From Phytobacter ursingii (lineage in GTDB: Bacteria; Pseudomonadota; Gammaproteobacteria; Enterobacterales; Enterobacteriaceae), in NCBI GenBank assembly GCA_901456055.1, contig CABDWT010000002.1, forward strand, positions 186,001-250,000: 64,000 nt of DNA, in the 5' to 3' direction. This document shows, piece after piece, positions 8,790-17,603 of this stretch (position 1 is the first letter of the stretch; each line of letters opens with the position of its first letter). The notes beneath the pieces were generated by a model. It ran no database searches, was not told the DNA's origin, and saw only the letters and a program-made list of their open reading frames with translations. A program made the position numbers and the translations under genes.

Positions 8790-9317
8790 GAGGGGGCTGG
8801 GTTTGCGTGGTCTGTACCCTCCTCACCCCGGCCCTCTCCTTCAGGGCTGAGGGATCCCCAGTAATAATACGTTTTACAGCGATAACACCGCGTAATGAGA
8901 ATGAAACAGTTACCGCGATGACAGGGTCCGGCTGAAAATCGATGAGGCGTTGACGGCTGACCGGGGCCGCCCGCAGGGAAGCGGGCGGAGGGGATAGCCT
9001 ACAAGGATGTAGGCTGGTCCCCGACCCGAAAGTCAGACGGCATAAGACGAGTGGACCGCGAAGCGGCGATTTTCCTGGCCGGGAGCCCGGGTCGCCAGGG
9101 CGGTGGCGGTGAGCCGCCCTGGCACGTTCACGGGTTCTGGAGCGATAGAAAAGCAAGGAACATAAGGTGAACGGAATGACCACCAGAGCCGCATTTTCCC
9201 CCTCACCCTGGCCCTCTCCCTCAGGGAGAGGGGACCGATCGTGCTCGCATTTTTTGTGGGGATCCCTCACCCCACACGGAGAGTGAACAAACCGGACTGC
9301 CGTCATCCGGGACAGCG
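8790..9317. repeat. Intergenic mosaic of structured repeats
   Basis: No gene is seen between the GT8 gene and the convergent transaminase gene. The block holds several exact inverted repeats: GCCCGC/GCGGGC (8969-8986), AGCCTACA/TGTAGGCT (8996-9015), CCGGG/CCCGG (9079-9090) and GCCAGGGCGG/CCGCCCTGGC (9094-9123). On each side lie CCCTCACCC-type elements, one with the 9-bp hairpin CCCTCTCCC/GGGAGAGGG near 9210-9232 and a decayed copy near 8820-8860. This looks like a dispersed enterobacterial intergenic repeat. Long frames crossing it are not genes. Confidence 0.65.
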
Positions 9318-10166
9318 TTACCCCACCATCTCAAGGTAAATTCGGCGCAACAACTTCGTAATCTCTCCCGGCTTGCCGTCGCCGATTTGCTGACCGTCTA
9401 CGCTTACCACCGGCCAGACAAAGGTGGTGGCGGAACTGATAAACACTTCGCTCGCCCGGCGCGCTTCTTCTGGCGTAAATAACCGCTCTTCAAACGTAAT
9501 GCCGTGCTCTTCGCCCAGACGGAACAATGCCTTGCGGGTAATACCGTGCAAAATGTTATTGCTCAGCGGTCGGGTGACGATAGTTTTATCCGCCGTCACG
9601 ATGTAACAGTTGCAGGAGCTGCCTTCGGTAATAAAGCCATCTTCCACCAGAAACGCATCATCCGCGCCGTTGGCCTCGGCCCAGGCTTTTGCCAGACACG
9701 GCGCCAGCAACTGCACGGTTTTAATATCCCGCCGTTGCCAGCGAATATCCGGGCAGGTCACCACGCGAATACCCTTACTGGCAGCAGGATGGTCGACAAC
9801 CGCACGCGACTGGGTAAACAACACCAGTGTGGTGGGGGTCTGCGACGACGGAAAGTGAAAATCGCGATCGCCACTGTTACCGCGCGTCAGTTGCAAATAG
9901 ATCCCCCCTTCCGTGAGCCTGTTCTCCACGATCAGGCGCTGGTGGATCTCGCGCAGATCGTCTTCCGCCAGCGTCAGAGGTAAGCCCAGTTCACGGCAGG
10001 ATCGCGCGAGCCGCGCAAAATGGCCGGCGAAGTCCACCAGCTTGCCGTTCACCACTGCCGTGACTTCATACACCGCGTCGGCAAATAAAAAACCACGATC
10101 AAAAACGGAAATTTTGGCCTCTTCTTCCGGCACATACTCCCCGTTGAGGTAAACCGTGCGTGACAT
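9318..10166 (-). CDS. D-amino-acid transaminase (class IV PLP aminotransferase)
   Basis: A 282-residue class IV aminotransferase of the D-alanine aminotransferase type. Hallmarks are VYLNGEYVPEEEAKISVFDRGFLF at the N-terminus, the PLP Lys in RRDIKTVQLL (about residue 145), the cofactor-binding region EGSSCNCYIV and the LHGITRKAL motif. It should interconvert D-amino acids and 2-keto acids, typically D-Ala + 2-oxoglutarate with pyruvate + D-Glu. Start 10166 is chosen over ATG 10172 because AAGGAG abuts the upstream ATG but sits six bases from this one. It lies 26 bp downstream of the epimerase gene and completes a three-gene D-glutamate-type operon. Confidence 0.87.
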   Translation of the reverse strand: MSRTVYLNGEYVPEEEAKISVFDRGFLFADAVYEVTAVVNGKLVDFAGHFARLARSCRELGLPLTLAEDDLREIHQRLIVENRLTEGGIYLQLTRGNSGDRDFHFPSSQTPTTLVLFTQSRAVVDHPAASKGIRVVTCPDIRWQRRDIKTVQLLAPCLAKAWAEANGADDAFLVEDGFITEGSSCNCYIVTADKTIVTRPLSNNILHGITRKALFRLGEEHGITFEERLFTPEEARRASEVFISSATTFVWPVVSVDGQQIGDGKPGEITKLLRRIYLEMVG

Positions 10167-10192
10167 GTCCATCTCCTTACATCATTACGCCA

Positions 10193-11170
10193 CTAACCCC
10201 ATAACGCCGGGGTCGGAGGAAAAAGTTCGCTGCCGTCGTAACGCAACCCATATTCACGATCTTCGGCCAGCAACAGCGGCCCGTCGAGATCGACCACACT
10301 CGCCTGCTGCGCCACCACCACGGCGGGCGCCATCGATAACGATGTGCTGACCATACAACCCACCATGATCTGCAAGCCAAGCCGCGTGGCCTCTTCCCGC
10401 ACGCGCAGCGCCTCGGTTAATCCGCCGGTTTTATCCAGCTTAATATTCACCATCTCGTAGCACCCGGCGATAGCGCCAAGCGAGTCAAGATCATGGCAGG
10501 ATTCATCGGCACACAGCGGCACCGGGTGCGGCAACTGAGCCAACACGGCGTCTTTGCCTGCCGGGAGCGGCTGTTCAATAAGCGTGACGCCAAGACGCGC
10601 CAGCTCGGGAGCCTGGCGCAGATAGATCGCCTCATCCCAGCCTTCGTTAGCATCCACAATCAGTCTGGCCTGCGGCGCACCTTCCCGCACGGCGCTCACA
10701 CGGGCAATGTCCTCGTCATCGGCAAGCTTGAGTTTAAGTAGCGGACGCCAGGCGTTTTCCTGCGCCATCTGCTGCATACGCGCTGGCGTATCAAGGGATA
10801 GCGTGTACGCGGTATGTAAACTGTGTGGCGCGGGCAACGCGGCCTGCTGCCAGATACTCTGCCCGGACGATTTACATTCCAGATCCCAGAACGCGCAATC
10901 CAGCGCATTACGCGCCGCCCCCGCAGGCAGTGCGCTTTGCAATTGCATACGCGTCATTCCAGCCGCCAGCGCGGGGCGCAGGCGCTCGATTTGCGCGATA
11001 ACGCTCGCAACCGATTCGCCATAACGCGCATAGGGCAGACATTCGCCACGTCCGGTAAATCCCTGCAACTGGAGGGTGACGCTCACCACATCGGCCACAG
11101 TGCGGCTCCCTCTGGCGATAGTGAACGCATGGCGCAATGGCCAACGTTCATGGGCGATGGTCAGTTCCAT
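10193..11170 (-). CDS. dgcA: Dipeptide-epimerase / N-acetyl-D-glutamate racemase-like enolase-superfamily enzyme (DgcA-like)
   Basis: A 325-residue muconate-lactonising subgroup enolase-superfamily enzyme. It has the KxK pair in LLKLKLADD, metal ligands in DANEGW, IEQPL and CADES, the second catalytic Lys in NIKLDKTGG and the DLDGP motif seen in Ala-Glu epimerases (YcjG). In databases this family is called L-Ala-D/L-Glu epimerase. Next to a DUF1611 gene it matches the DgcA enzyme described as an N-acetyl-D-glutamate racemase. The start codon shares one base with the stop of the upstream gene (TAATG), so translation is coupled. Epimerase of a glutamate derivative is secure; the exact substrate is inferred from the neighbour. 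Confidence 0.82.
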   Translation of the reverse strand: MELTIAHERWPLRHAFTIARGSRTVADVVSVTLQLQGFTGRGECLPYARYGESVASVIAQIERLRPALAAGMTRMQLQSALPAGAARNALDCAFWDLECKSSGQSIWQQAALPAPHSLHTAYTLSLDTPARMQQMAQENAWRPLLKLKLADDEDIARVSAVREGAPQARLIVDANEGWDEAIYLRQAPELARLGVTLIEQPLPAGKDAVLAQLPHPVPLCADESCHDLDSLGAIAGCYEMVNIKLDKTGGLTEALRVREEATRLGLQIMVGCMVSTSLSMAPAVVVAQQASVVDLDGPLLLAEDREYGLRYDGSELFPPTPALWG

Positions 11171-12171
11171 TACAGTGCCGCCAGCTTATCAACAATCGCG
11201 CCCACGCCCTGGCGGAACGGATCCACCACCGGCAGACCGTGACGTACTTCCAGTTCGGCCATCAGCGCCAGGGCATCAGCATCGCTCAGGGCGGAGGTAT
11301 TCAAAGAGATCCCCACGAAACGGGCGTCCGGGTTGGTCAGTTGCGCCATCTTCAGGTTCAGCGCCATACAGTCGGCGATGTCAGGAATCGGATAGTCCAC
11401 GCCACGCATATGGGTACGGGTCGGCTCATGGCACAGCACCAGCGCATCTGGCTGCGCGCCATGAATCAGGCCAGTCGTCACGCCCGCGAAAGAGGGATGA
11501 AACAGCGATCCCTGTCCTTCAATAACATCCCAGTGATCGGCCTCGTTCGCCGGGGCGAGCGTTTCCACTGCGCCGGAGACAAAGTCGGAAACCACTGCGT
11601 CAACGCTGACACCCGCACCGCTAATCAGGATGCCGGTTTGCCCGGTGGCGCGAAAGGTGGCTTTGCCGCCGCGCGCCAGAATCTCTTTTTCAATGGCCAG
11701 CGCGGTATACATTTTGCCGCACGAGCAGTCAGTTCCCACTGGCAGCACGCGTTTGCCACTACGTTTGCGCCCGCTGGCAACCGGGTATTGCTGCGTCGGA
11801 TGGCGAACATCAAACAGATTGCGGCCCAAACGGTCGGCCAGCGCTCTCAACTCGGGAACATCGGACAGTTTATTATGCAGGCCAGCCGCTAAATCCATTC
11901 CCTTTTCCAGCGCTGCACTCAGTACTGAAATCCACTCTTTTGAAATAATACCGCCACGGTTAGCCACACCCACCACCAGTGTTTTTGCGCCCGCTTTAAC
12001 CGCAGCATCAATATCCATATCCGTTAATTGACAATCGGCATGGCAATTCGCCATACGGTACTGACCCACGCAATATTCCGGGTGCCACTGTTTAATCCCA
12101 TCGGCAACTTTTGCTGCCAGTTGGTCATGCGCATCACCAAGAAAAAGCAGATAGGGCTTTTGGATATTCAT
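11170..12171 (-). CDS. dgcN: DUF1611 P-loop protein, D-glutamate N-acetyltransferase-like (DgcN)
   Basis: A 333-residue protein with an N-terminal Rossmann-like domain (PYLLFLGDAHDQLAAKVADG) and a C-terminal P-loop domain in which PVGTDCSCGKMYTA takes the place of a Walker A loop. ADHWDVIEGQGSLFHPSFAG and CHEPTRTHMRG are further conserved segments of DUF1611. From family knowledge, one member (DgcN) acetylates D-glutamate for the partner racemase DgcA in a D-glutamate catabolic route. The gene order dgcN-dgcA-transaminase with a divergent amino-acid ABC importer supports that reading here. Activity is inferred, not shown. Confidence 0.75.
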   Translation of the reverse strand: MNIQKPYLLFLGDAHDQLAAKVADGIKQWHPEYCVGQYRMANCHADCQLTDMDIDAAVKAGAKTLVVGVANRGGIISKEWISVLSAALEKGMDLAAGLHNKLSDVPELRALADRLGRNLFDVRHPTQQYPVASGRKRSGKRVLPVGTDCSCGKMYTALAIEKEILARGGKATFRATGQTGILISGAGVSVDAVVSDFVSGAVETLAPANEADHWDVIEGQGSLFHPSFAGVTTGLIHGAQPDALVLCHEPTRTHMRGVDYPIPDIADCMALNLKMAQLTNPDARFVGISLNTSALSDADALALMAELEVRHGLPVVDPFRQGVGAIVDKLAAL

Positions 12172-12822
12172 TATTTATCCCCCTCAGGATAAGGCTAAAA
12201 ATAAATTAACGCAGAAATAACATTTCTGAAAAATATTAAATAAAGGCTGACTGTTTATGCAGAATAACAAGGGTTTTATTATTGTCAACTGTCGCTATCA
12301 CAGGCTTTATTTACCATGTTTATTGCGATTAGGCAGTGTTTTATTCTGATAAAGGAAATCCAGAAAACCCTTGTGAAAATATTAATCTTTAAATCCACCC
12401 CCTTCCTGAACTCAGACAATAAAAATATTTATCACAATGTGATCTCATCACTATTCATGCACCAATAAGGCGCAATGCACTATTTTAGCGATCCAAAACA
12501 GTGCTATTACACACGATAAATCTATAAGAAGAATGGATGAGAAAAATCCAATTAATGGATGTAAGGTGAATCCGTTATTGATGGAAATTGCCGCCAGAAA
12601 TATCTCTGGAAAATCAAAAGGCCTGGCCATTAATTAATATTTCTTTCTTCCGACTTTCGTTTCTGATGGAAATATCAGGCTCGCGTTTACGGAAGAAGTC
12701 AGTACGACATGCAGCGCATTCCAGACGACGCGGCCGCGTGGTGCCAGGCGCATCAGTATTCAGTGTTACGCGGTGTTTGATGATTCAACATTCACAATTA
12801 ACTGACGGACGGTGAGGTAACA
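12172..12822. other. 650-bp divergent regulatory region between dgcN-like and ABC-importer genes
   Basis: AT-rich intergenic region that must hold promoters for both divergent operons. The only coding frame in it (12588-12815) has no ribosome-binding site and no recognisable composition, and I do not treat it as a gene. The clearest element is the tandem NtrC-like motif at 12458-12492. A convincing -24/-12 promoter was not found. Confidence 0.5.
12458..12492. promoter_or_regulatory. Possible tandem NtrC-type sites
   Basis: TGCACCAATAAGGCGCA (12458-12474) fits the nitrogen-regulator consensus TGCACY-N5-RGTGCA except for one base. A second half-site TGCACTATTTTAGCGAT follows at 12476-12492. 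Nitrogen control would suit an amino-acid scavenging locus. The match is by eye and no sigma-54 promoter was found. Confidence 0.3.
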
Positions 12823-13959
12823 ATGAAGAGTTTTTGTGGGAAAGTCTCTTTAATGGCAGTACTGATTTCCGGCCTGGCTGGGGCGCACAGCGCACTGGCG
12901 GCAGAGATTAAAATCGGTGTGGTGCTGCCCCTGAGCGGACCGCTCAGCGGATATGGTCAGCCTTCACAGAAAGGCCTGGAACTGATTCAGAGCATCACCC
13001 CAACGCTGAAAAACGGCGACACCGTCAAGCTTATCGTGATTGACGATAAAAGTGACAAAGTCGAAGCCGCAAACGCCATGCAGCGCCTGGTCTCCAGCGA
13101 CAAAGTGGACGCGGTGATCGGTGAAGTCACCTCCGGTAACACCCTGGCGATGGTCAAAATTGCGGATGACAGCAAAACGCCGCTGGTCTCCTCTACCGCA
13201 ACCAACGACCGCGTCACCCGTAACCACCCTTATGTCAGCCGCGTCTGTTTCTCCGACAGTTTCCAGGGCGTGGTAGGCGCCAATCTGGCCTCACGCGATC
13301 TGAATGCGAAAACGGCAGCCATCGTCTTTGACAGCAGCAACGACTACTCTGTTGGCCTGGCCAAAGCCTTCCGCGCCCAGTTCCTGAAAAACGGCGGCAC
13401 CATTCCTATCGAAGTCCAGGCGCCTGCGGGCAGCAAAGACTTTAAAGCGCAACTCTCCAGCGTGAAAGCCAAAAACGTCGACATGATCTACATGCCGATT
13501 TACTACACCGAAGGCGCGCTGATTGCCGTGCAGGCAAAACAGTTGGGCTTAAACAAACCGGTCGTCGGCGGCGATGGTCTGGCAGCGGATCCGGTGTTCT
13601 TTGATGTGGGTAAAGATGCGGTGAACGGCTACATGACCACCGACTACTACTCACCGAACGCCAAAGAGCAGACCCCGGCAGGCGAAACCTTTATTAAAGG
13701 CTGGGAAGATAAATTCAAATCGCCCACCCATACCTGGGGCGCAATGGCGGCTGATGCCTACAACGTAATCGTCAATGCGATGAATCAGTGTAGCGATCCG
13801 CACGATCGCGTCTGCGTTAACGAGAAAATCCGCGCGACCAAAGACTTCCAGGGCGTGACCGGTACGTTAACCCTGAAAGACGGCGACGCCATTCGCAGCG
13901 CAGTGATTAACGAAGTGAAAGATGGTCAGCTGGCATTCAAAACTGTGGTGAATCCGTAA
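12823..13959 (+). CDS. Periplasmic binding protein of a LIV-type amino-acid ABC importer
   Basis: A 378-residue type I periplasmic binding protein of the LivJ/LivK family. A signal peptide is plain (basic start, hydrophobic stretch, cleavage after AHSALA, mature AEIKIGVVLPLSG). Ligand-binding features such as VDAVIGEVTSGNTLA, SSTATNDRVTR and VVGGDGLAADPVF are in the expected order. It captures an amino acid or small derivative in the periplasm for the permeases encoded downstream. ATG 12823 follows TGAGGT. It is the first gene of a complete five-gene importer divergent from the dgcN-like operon, so a D-amino acid or glutamate derivative is a plausible ligand. Confidence 0.92.
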   Translation: MKSFCGKVSLMAVLISGLAGAHSALAAEIKIGVVLPLSGPLSGYGQPSQKGLELIQSITPTLKNGDTVKLIVIDDKSDKVEAANAMQRLVSSDKVDAVIGEVTSGNTLAMVKIADDSKTPLVSSTATNDRVTRNHPYVSRVCFSDSFQGVVGANLASRDLNAKTAAIVFDSSNDYSVGLAKAFRAQFLKNGGTIPIEVQAPAGSKDFKAQLSSVKAKNVDMIYMPIYYTEGALIAVQAKQLGLNKPVVGGDGLAADPVFFDVGKDAVNGYMTTDYYSPNAKEQTPAGETFIKGWEDKFKSPTHTWGAMAADAYNVIVNAMNQCSDPHDRVCVNEKIRATKDFQGVTGTLTLKDGDAIRSAVINEVKDGQLAFKTVVNP

Positions 13960-13985
13960 GCAGTAATAAGAGGTTATTAAACTAG

Positions 13986-14885
13986 ATGGATGGCACCATA
14001 TTTCTCCAGCAGGTCGTCAATGGCATGAGTCTGGGCGGCATGTACGCCCTGATCGCCATTGGCTATACCATGGTGTATGGGGTTCTGCGCCTGATTAACT
14101 TCGCGCATGCGGATGTCATGATGGTCGGTGCGTTTGCAACCCTGTTTCTTTTTTCTTCTATTGGGCTACCCTTCGGGGTAGCCATTTTACTGACGCTCGG
14201 ATTTTGCGGCTTGTTGGGGATGTTTATCGACCGGGTGGCCTATCGTCCGCTGCGTCAGGCATCAAAAATCTCCATGCTGATCACCGCCATTGGCGTCAGC
14301 TTCTTCCTGGAAAACTTATTTAACGTCCTCTTCGGCGGCAGCTCGCGTTTCTTTTCTGCTCCGGACTGGTTCAACAACACCCTGACCTTTGGTCACATCA
14401 TCATCACTAACGTGGCGTGGGTCGTGCCGCTGATCACCGTGCTCCTGCTACTGGCGATCCTCTGGTTGCTCTACCGTACCCGCTATGGGATGGCGATCCG
14501 CGCGGTGGCATTTGATGTCAATACCGTGCGCCTGATGGGCATCGATGCGAACCGCATTATCTCGCTGGTGTTCGCCCTTGGCAGCAGCCTCGCCGCACTG
14601 GGCGGAGTCTTTTACTCCATCAGCTACCCGACTATCGATCCCTTGATGGGCGTGCTGATTGGCCTGAAAGCGTTTGCCGCTGCCGTGCTCGGTGGTATTG
14701 GCAGCGTCACGGGCGCGGTGCTGGGCGGGTTCATTCTCGGCTTTACCGAAGTGGTCGCTGTCGCGCTGTATCCCGAACTGGGGGGTTACAAAGACGCCTT
14801 CGCCTTTATGTTTTTGATTCTGGTCTTGTTGTTCCGCCCGGTGGGCATTATGGGTGACGAACGTCTGGAAAGGAGCCGCTTCTAA
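13986..14885 (+). CDS. LIV-type ABC importer permease (LivH family)
   Basis: A 299-residue inner-membrane permease with the LivH N-terminal pattern QQVVNGMSLGGMYALIAIGY and the following YTMVYGVLRLINFAHAD, and about eight hydrophobic helices. The conserved cytoplasmic EAA-like region lies around GLKAFAAAVLGGIGS and TGAVLGGFILG. It forms half of the membrane channel of the importer. It lies 26 bp after the binding-protein gene, and its stop overlaps the next start by one base (TAATG). Confidence 0.93.
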   Translation: MDGTIFLQQVVNGMSLGGMYALIAIGYTMVYGVLRLINFAHADVMMVGAFATLFLFSSIGLPFGVAILLTLGFCGLLGMFIDRVAYRPLRQASKISMLITAIGVSFFLENLFNVLFGGSSRFFSAPDWFNNTLTFGHIIITNVAWVVPLITVLLLLAILWLLYRTRYGMAIRAVAFDVNTVRLMGIDANRIISLVFALGSSLAALGGVFYSISYPTIDPLMGVLIGLKAFAAAVLGGIGSVTGAVLGGFILGFTEVVAVALYPELGGYKDAFAFMFLILVLLFRPVGIMGDERLERSRF

Positions 14886-15934
14886 TGTTTAACGCTTCAA
14901 CCACTCTAGGCGCTCAGGGGCGAAACCTGGTCATTATTGTGCTCGCCATTGCGCTACTGGCCGGGATGAATCTGGTTTTCAACGATTACATTATTCGGGT
15001 TATCAGCACCGTATTTGTCTTTATGATCCTGGCGGTGAGCTACAACCTGATTAACGGTGTGACGGGCCAACTGTCACTGGAACCCAACGGTTTTGTTGCC
15101 GTGGGCGCCTATGTCACCGCGCTGTTTATTCTCTCTGGCGATAGCAAAGTCGAGATGTTCGAGATGGCCGCGCCAAGCCCGTTTATCCTGATGTTGCATA
15201 CCAGTTTCTTACCGGCGCTGTTGATAAGCGGGGTGTGCGCCGCTTTCCTGGCGGTCTGCCTCGCGTTCCCCGTGTTCCGCGTACGCGGCGACTATCTGGC
15301 GATTGTGACCCTGGGTTTTGGTTTTATTATCAAGATCCTCGCTATCAATAATCCGCAAATCACCAACGGCGCAATTGGGCTAAATGATATTCCGCAGCAG
15401 CCCCATCTGCTGTTCTGGTGCGGGCTGTTCGCCCTGGCGGCATCGGGGATGATCCTGCAACTGGTCTGGTCAAAGTATGGCCGCATGATGAAGGCGATTC
15501 GCGATGATGAAGACGCCGCCATCGCCATGGGGGTGAACACCTTTCGCATCAAAACCTGTGCGTTTGCCACCAGCGCCTTTTTCGAAGGCATCGGTGGCGG
15601 GTTACTGGCCTCGCTGCTGACCACCATCGCGCCGGGATTGTTCGACTTTATGCTCACCTTCCAGCTGCTGATCATTATCGTGTTGGGCGGTCTGGGTAGT
15701 ACCACGGGCGCCCTGCTCGGGACTATCGTGGTCGTGGGAAGCGGCGAATGGCTGCGTTTCCTTGACCAGCCGCTGACATTATTCGGCCACGATCTGGGCT
15801 CTTATCCGGGGCTGCGTATGGTGGTGTTCTCGCTGCTGTTGCTGATCATAATGTTATTCGCCCGCGAAGGTCTGCTGGGCAAGAAAGAAGTGTGGCAAGT
15901 CCGCTTCGGGAGGCGCCGCCATGACGTCAAATAA
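14885..15934 (+). CDS. LIV-type ABC importer permease (LivM family)
   Basis: A 349-residue membrane protein of the LivM family, the second permease half. Typical segments are AVSYNLINGVTGQLSLEPNG, FRVRGDYLAIVTLGFGFI, DEDAAIAMGVNTFRIKTCAF and LGGLGSTTGALLGT. Length is shorter than LivM proteins that carry an extra N-terminal extension and fits the core family. It overlaps its downstream neighbour by 14 bases, so the operon is tightly coupled. Confidence 0.93.
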   Translation: MFNASTTLGAQGRNLVIIVLAIALLAGMNLVFNDYIIRVISTVFVFMILAVSYNLINGVTGQLSLEPNGFVAVGAYVTALFILSGDSKVEMFEMAAPSPFILMLHTSFLPALLISGVCAAFLAVCLAFPVFRVRGDYLAIVTLGFGFIIKILAINNPQITNGAIGLNDIPQQPHLLFWCGLFALAASGMILQLVWSKYGRMMKAIRDDEDAAIAMGVNTFRIKTCAFATSAFFEGIGGGLLASLLTTIAPGLFDFMLTFQLLIIIVLGGLGSTTGALLGTIVVVGSGEWLRFLDQPLTLFGHDLGSYPGLRMVVFSLLLLIIMLFAREGLLGKKEVWQVRFGRRRHDVK

Positions 15935-16703
15935 AGCCATCCTTGAGGTGCAGGAAGTCGTCATGCAGTTCGGCGGCCTGCGCGCGATTGATAACGTCAG
16001 TTTTCACGTTGATGAAGCCGAAATCTTCGGGCTGATTGGCCCAAACGGCGCCGGGAAAACCACGCTGTTTAACGTTATCACCGCCAACTACAAACCAACC
16101 AATGGCAACGTGCTGCTGGATGGCAAATCGATCAAAGGGTTGAAGCCGAACAAGGTGGTGAACGCGGGGATTGCCCGTACGTTTCAGAACATCCGCCTGT
16201 TTAACTCAATGACCGTACTGGAAAACGTAATGGTCGGGCTGGATCACAGCAGCCACTATTCACTGCTGGAGGCGGCGCTGCATATTGGTCGCTATTTCCC
16301 TGCCGAACGTGCCGCACGGGCGAAGGCGATGGCGCTACTGGATTATATCGGCATCGCCGAGTACGCCAATATGCAGGCCACCAACCTGAGCTATGGCAAC
16401 CAGCGCAAAGTAGAGATTGCCCGCGCGCTGGCGACGGGGCCAAAACTGCTCTTGCTGGATGAGCCCGCCGCAGGAATGAACCCCAAAGAGACGGAGGATC
16501 TGGCCAGTCTGATTTTCCGCATGCGTAAGGATTATCAGCTAAGCGTATTGTTAATTGAGCATGATATGCCGTTCGTGAACGCCCTGTGTGAACGCGTCAT
16601 GGTACTGGAATATGGCAAACCGTTATTCAGCGGACTGATGTCCGACGCGATTCAACATCCGGAGGTGATCTCCGCCTACCTGGGGGACGTAGATTATGCT
16701 TAG
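15921..16703 (+). CDS. LIV-type ABC importer ATPase (LivG family)
   Basis: A 260-residue ABC ATPase with Walker A GPNGAGKTT at about residues 40-48, Q-loop region ARTFQNIRLF, signature LSYGNQRKVEIARAL, Walker B LLLLDEPAAGMNP and the H-loop in LIEHDMPFV. The LSYGNQ form of the signature is typical of LivG rather than LivF. It hydrolyses ATP to drive the permeases of this locus. The start lies inside the end of the livM-like gene. Confidence 0.94.
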   Translation: MTSNKAILEVQEVVMQFGGLRAIDNVSFHVDEAEIFGLIGPNGAGKTTLFNVITANYKPTNGNVLLDGKSIKGLKPNKVVNAGIARTFQNIRLFNSMTVLENVMVGLDHSSHYSLLEAALHIGRYFPAERAARAKAMALLDYIGIAEYANMQATNLSYGNQRKVEIARALATGPKLLLLDEPAAGMNPKETEDLASLIFRMRKDYQLSVLLIEHDMPFVNALCERVMVLEYGKPLFSGLMSDAIQHPEVISAYLGDVDYA

Positions 16704-17391
16704 CGCCCGTGAGCTAAAAGTGTTTTATGGCGTGATTCAGGGGCTGAAAGGCGTAGATATCGAGATCAACGACCGGGAAATTGTGACGTTGATTGGCAGC
16801 AACGGCGCCGGGAAAACCTCGACACTGAATGGTATCGTCAACCTGGTGCGCTCCACCGGAACGGTCAATTTTCTGAATGAGGATATCTCCCGCAGTCAGA
16901 CACACCATATCGTACGCAAAGGGCTGGCGCTGGTTCCGGAAGGGCGAAAAATTTTCACCAACCTGACCATCGAAGAGAACCTGCGGATGGGAGCCTATAA
17001 CAATCTGGCGAATTTCCCCCATCTGCGTGACAGGATGTACAGCCTCTTTCCGCGGCTGAAAGAGCGGCGTAAACAGATGGCGGGAACAATGAGCGGCGGT
17101 GAACAGCAGATGCTCGCCATCGCCCGCGCGTTGATGAGCGAGCCGGTGTTATTGATGCTCGACGAGCCGAGTCTGGGTCTTGCGCCAAAAGTGGTGGGCG
17201 AGTTATTTGCCACCATTCGCCAGTTGCGTGAGGAGAACATCACCATCTTGTTGGTTGAGCAAAACGCCACGGCGGCGCTGCGGATTGCCGACCGGGCCTA
17301 TGTGCTGGAAAATGGCAAGATTGTACTTTCCGGCGAGGCAAAGGATGTACTCGCCAACCCGGAAGTGAAGAAGATGTATCTGGGAGGATAA
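16696..17391 (+). CDS. LIV-type ABC importer ATPase (LivF family)
   Basis: A 231-residue ABC ATPase with Walker A GSNGAGKTS, signature MSGGEQQMLAIARAL, Walker B LLMLDEPSLGLAP and the H-loop equivalent LLVEQNA; Gln-Asn after Glu is the usual LivF variant. It starts within the last eight bases of the livG-like gene. It is the last gene of the importer operon and is followed nine bases later by a strong hairpin. Confidence 0.94.
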   Translation: MLSARELKVFYGVIQGLKGVDIEINDREIVTLIGSNGAGKTSTLNGIVNLVRSTGTVNFLNEDISRSQTHHIVRKGLALVPEGRKIFTNLTIEENLRMGAYNNLANFPHLRDRMYSLFPRLKERRKQMAGTMSGGEQQMLAIARALMSEPVLLMLDEPSLGLAPKVVGELFATIRQLREENITILLVEQNATAALRIADRAYVLENGKIVLSGEAKDVLANPEVKKMYLGG

Positions 17392-17399
17392 ACCAGGTT

Positions 17400-17429
17400 C
17401 CCGGATGACGGCGCCATGCCGTGTCCGGG
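17400..17429 (+). repeat. REP-like hairpin after the importer operon
   Basis: CCCGGA/TCCGGG outer arms and ACGGC/GCCGT inner arms form an almost continuous stem 9 bases after the livF-like stop. No long U-run follows. It may protect or end the operon transcript. Confidence 0.6.
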
Positions 17430-17603
17430 TTGCATCGTGGGTAGCTCTGGTCAGCATGATATCGCTTTTCAGCGGCGATGGCTGCGGCCCTCCGGCGCAA
17501 AAAACCTTCTGTTTTCCGCATGATGAGTCGAAATATTGGTAGTTTTCCCTCCGGGAAATAGAACGTATATTGACGCAAATTCACCCATCTTGTTGTCGAT
17601 ACT

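Noticed and set aside
8701-9306. A 201-codon minus-strand frame across the hairpin repeats
   Set aside because: It overlaps the GT8 gene end and is composed of repeat DNA rich in Pro and Arg codons; no start signal.
12430-12452. Possible CRP site (TGTGATCTCATCAC)
   Set aside because: The spacing between TGTGA and TCAC is five, not six, and the right half lacks the final A; too weak to call.
12588-12815. A 75-codon frame in the divergent region before the binding-protein gene
   Set aside because: No ribosome-binding site, no recognisable composition or family; more likely regulatory DNA.
12172-12822. Sigma-54 promoter for the D-glutamate locus
   Set aside because: I looked for GG-N10-GC on both strands and found no good match, so only the NtrC-like motif is reported, with low confidence.
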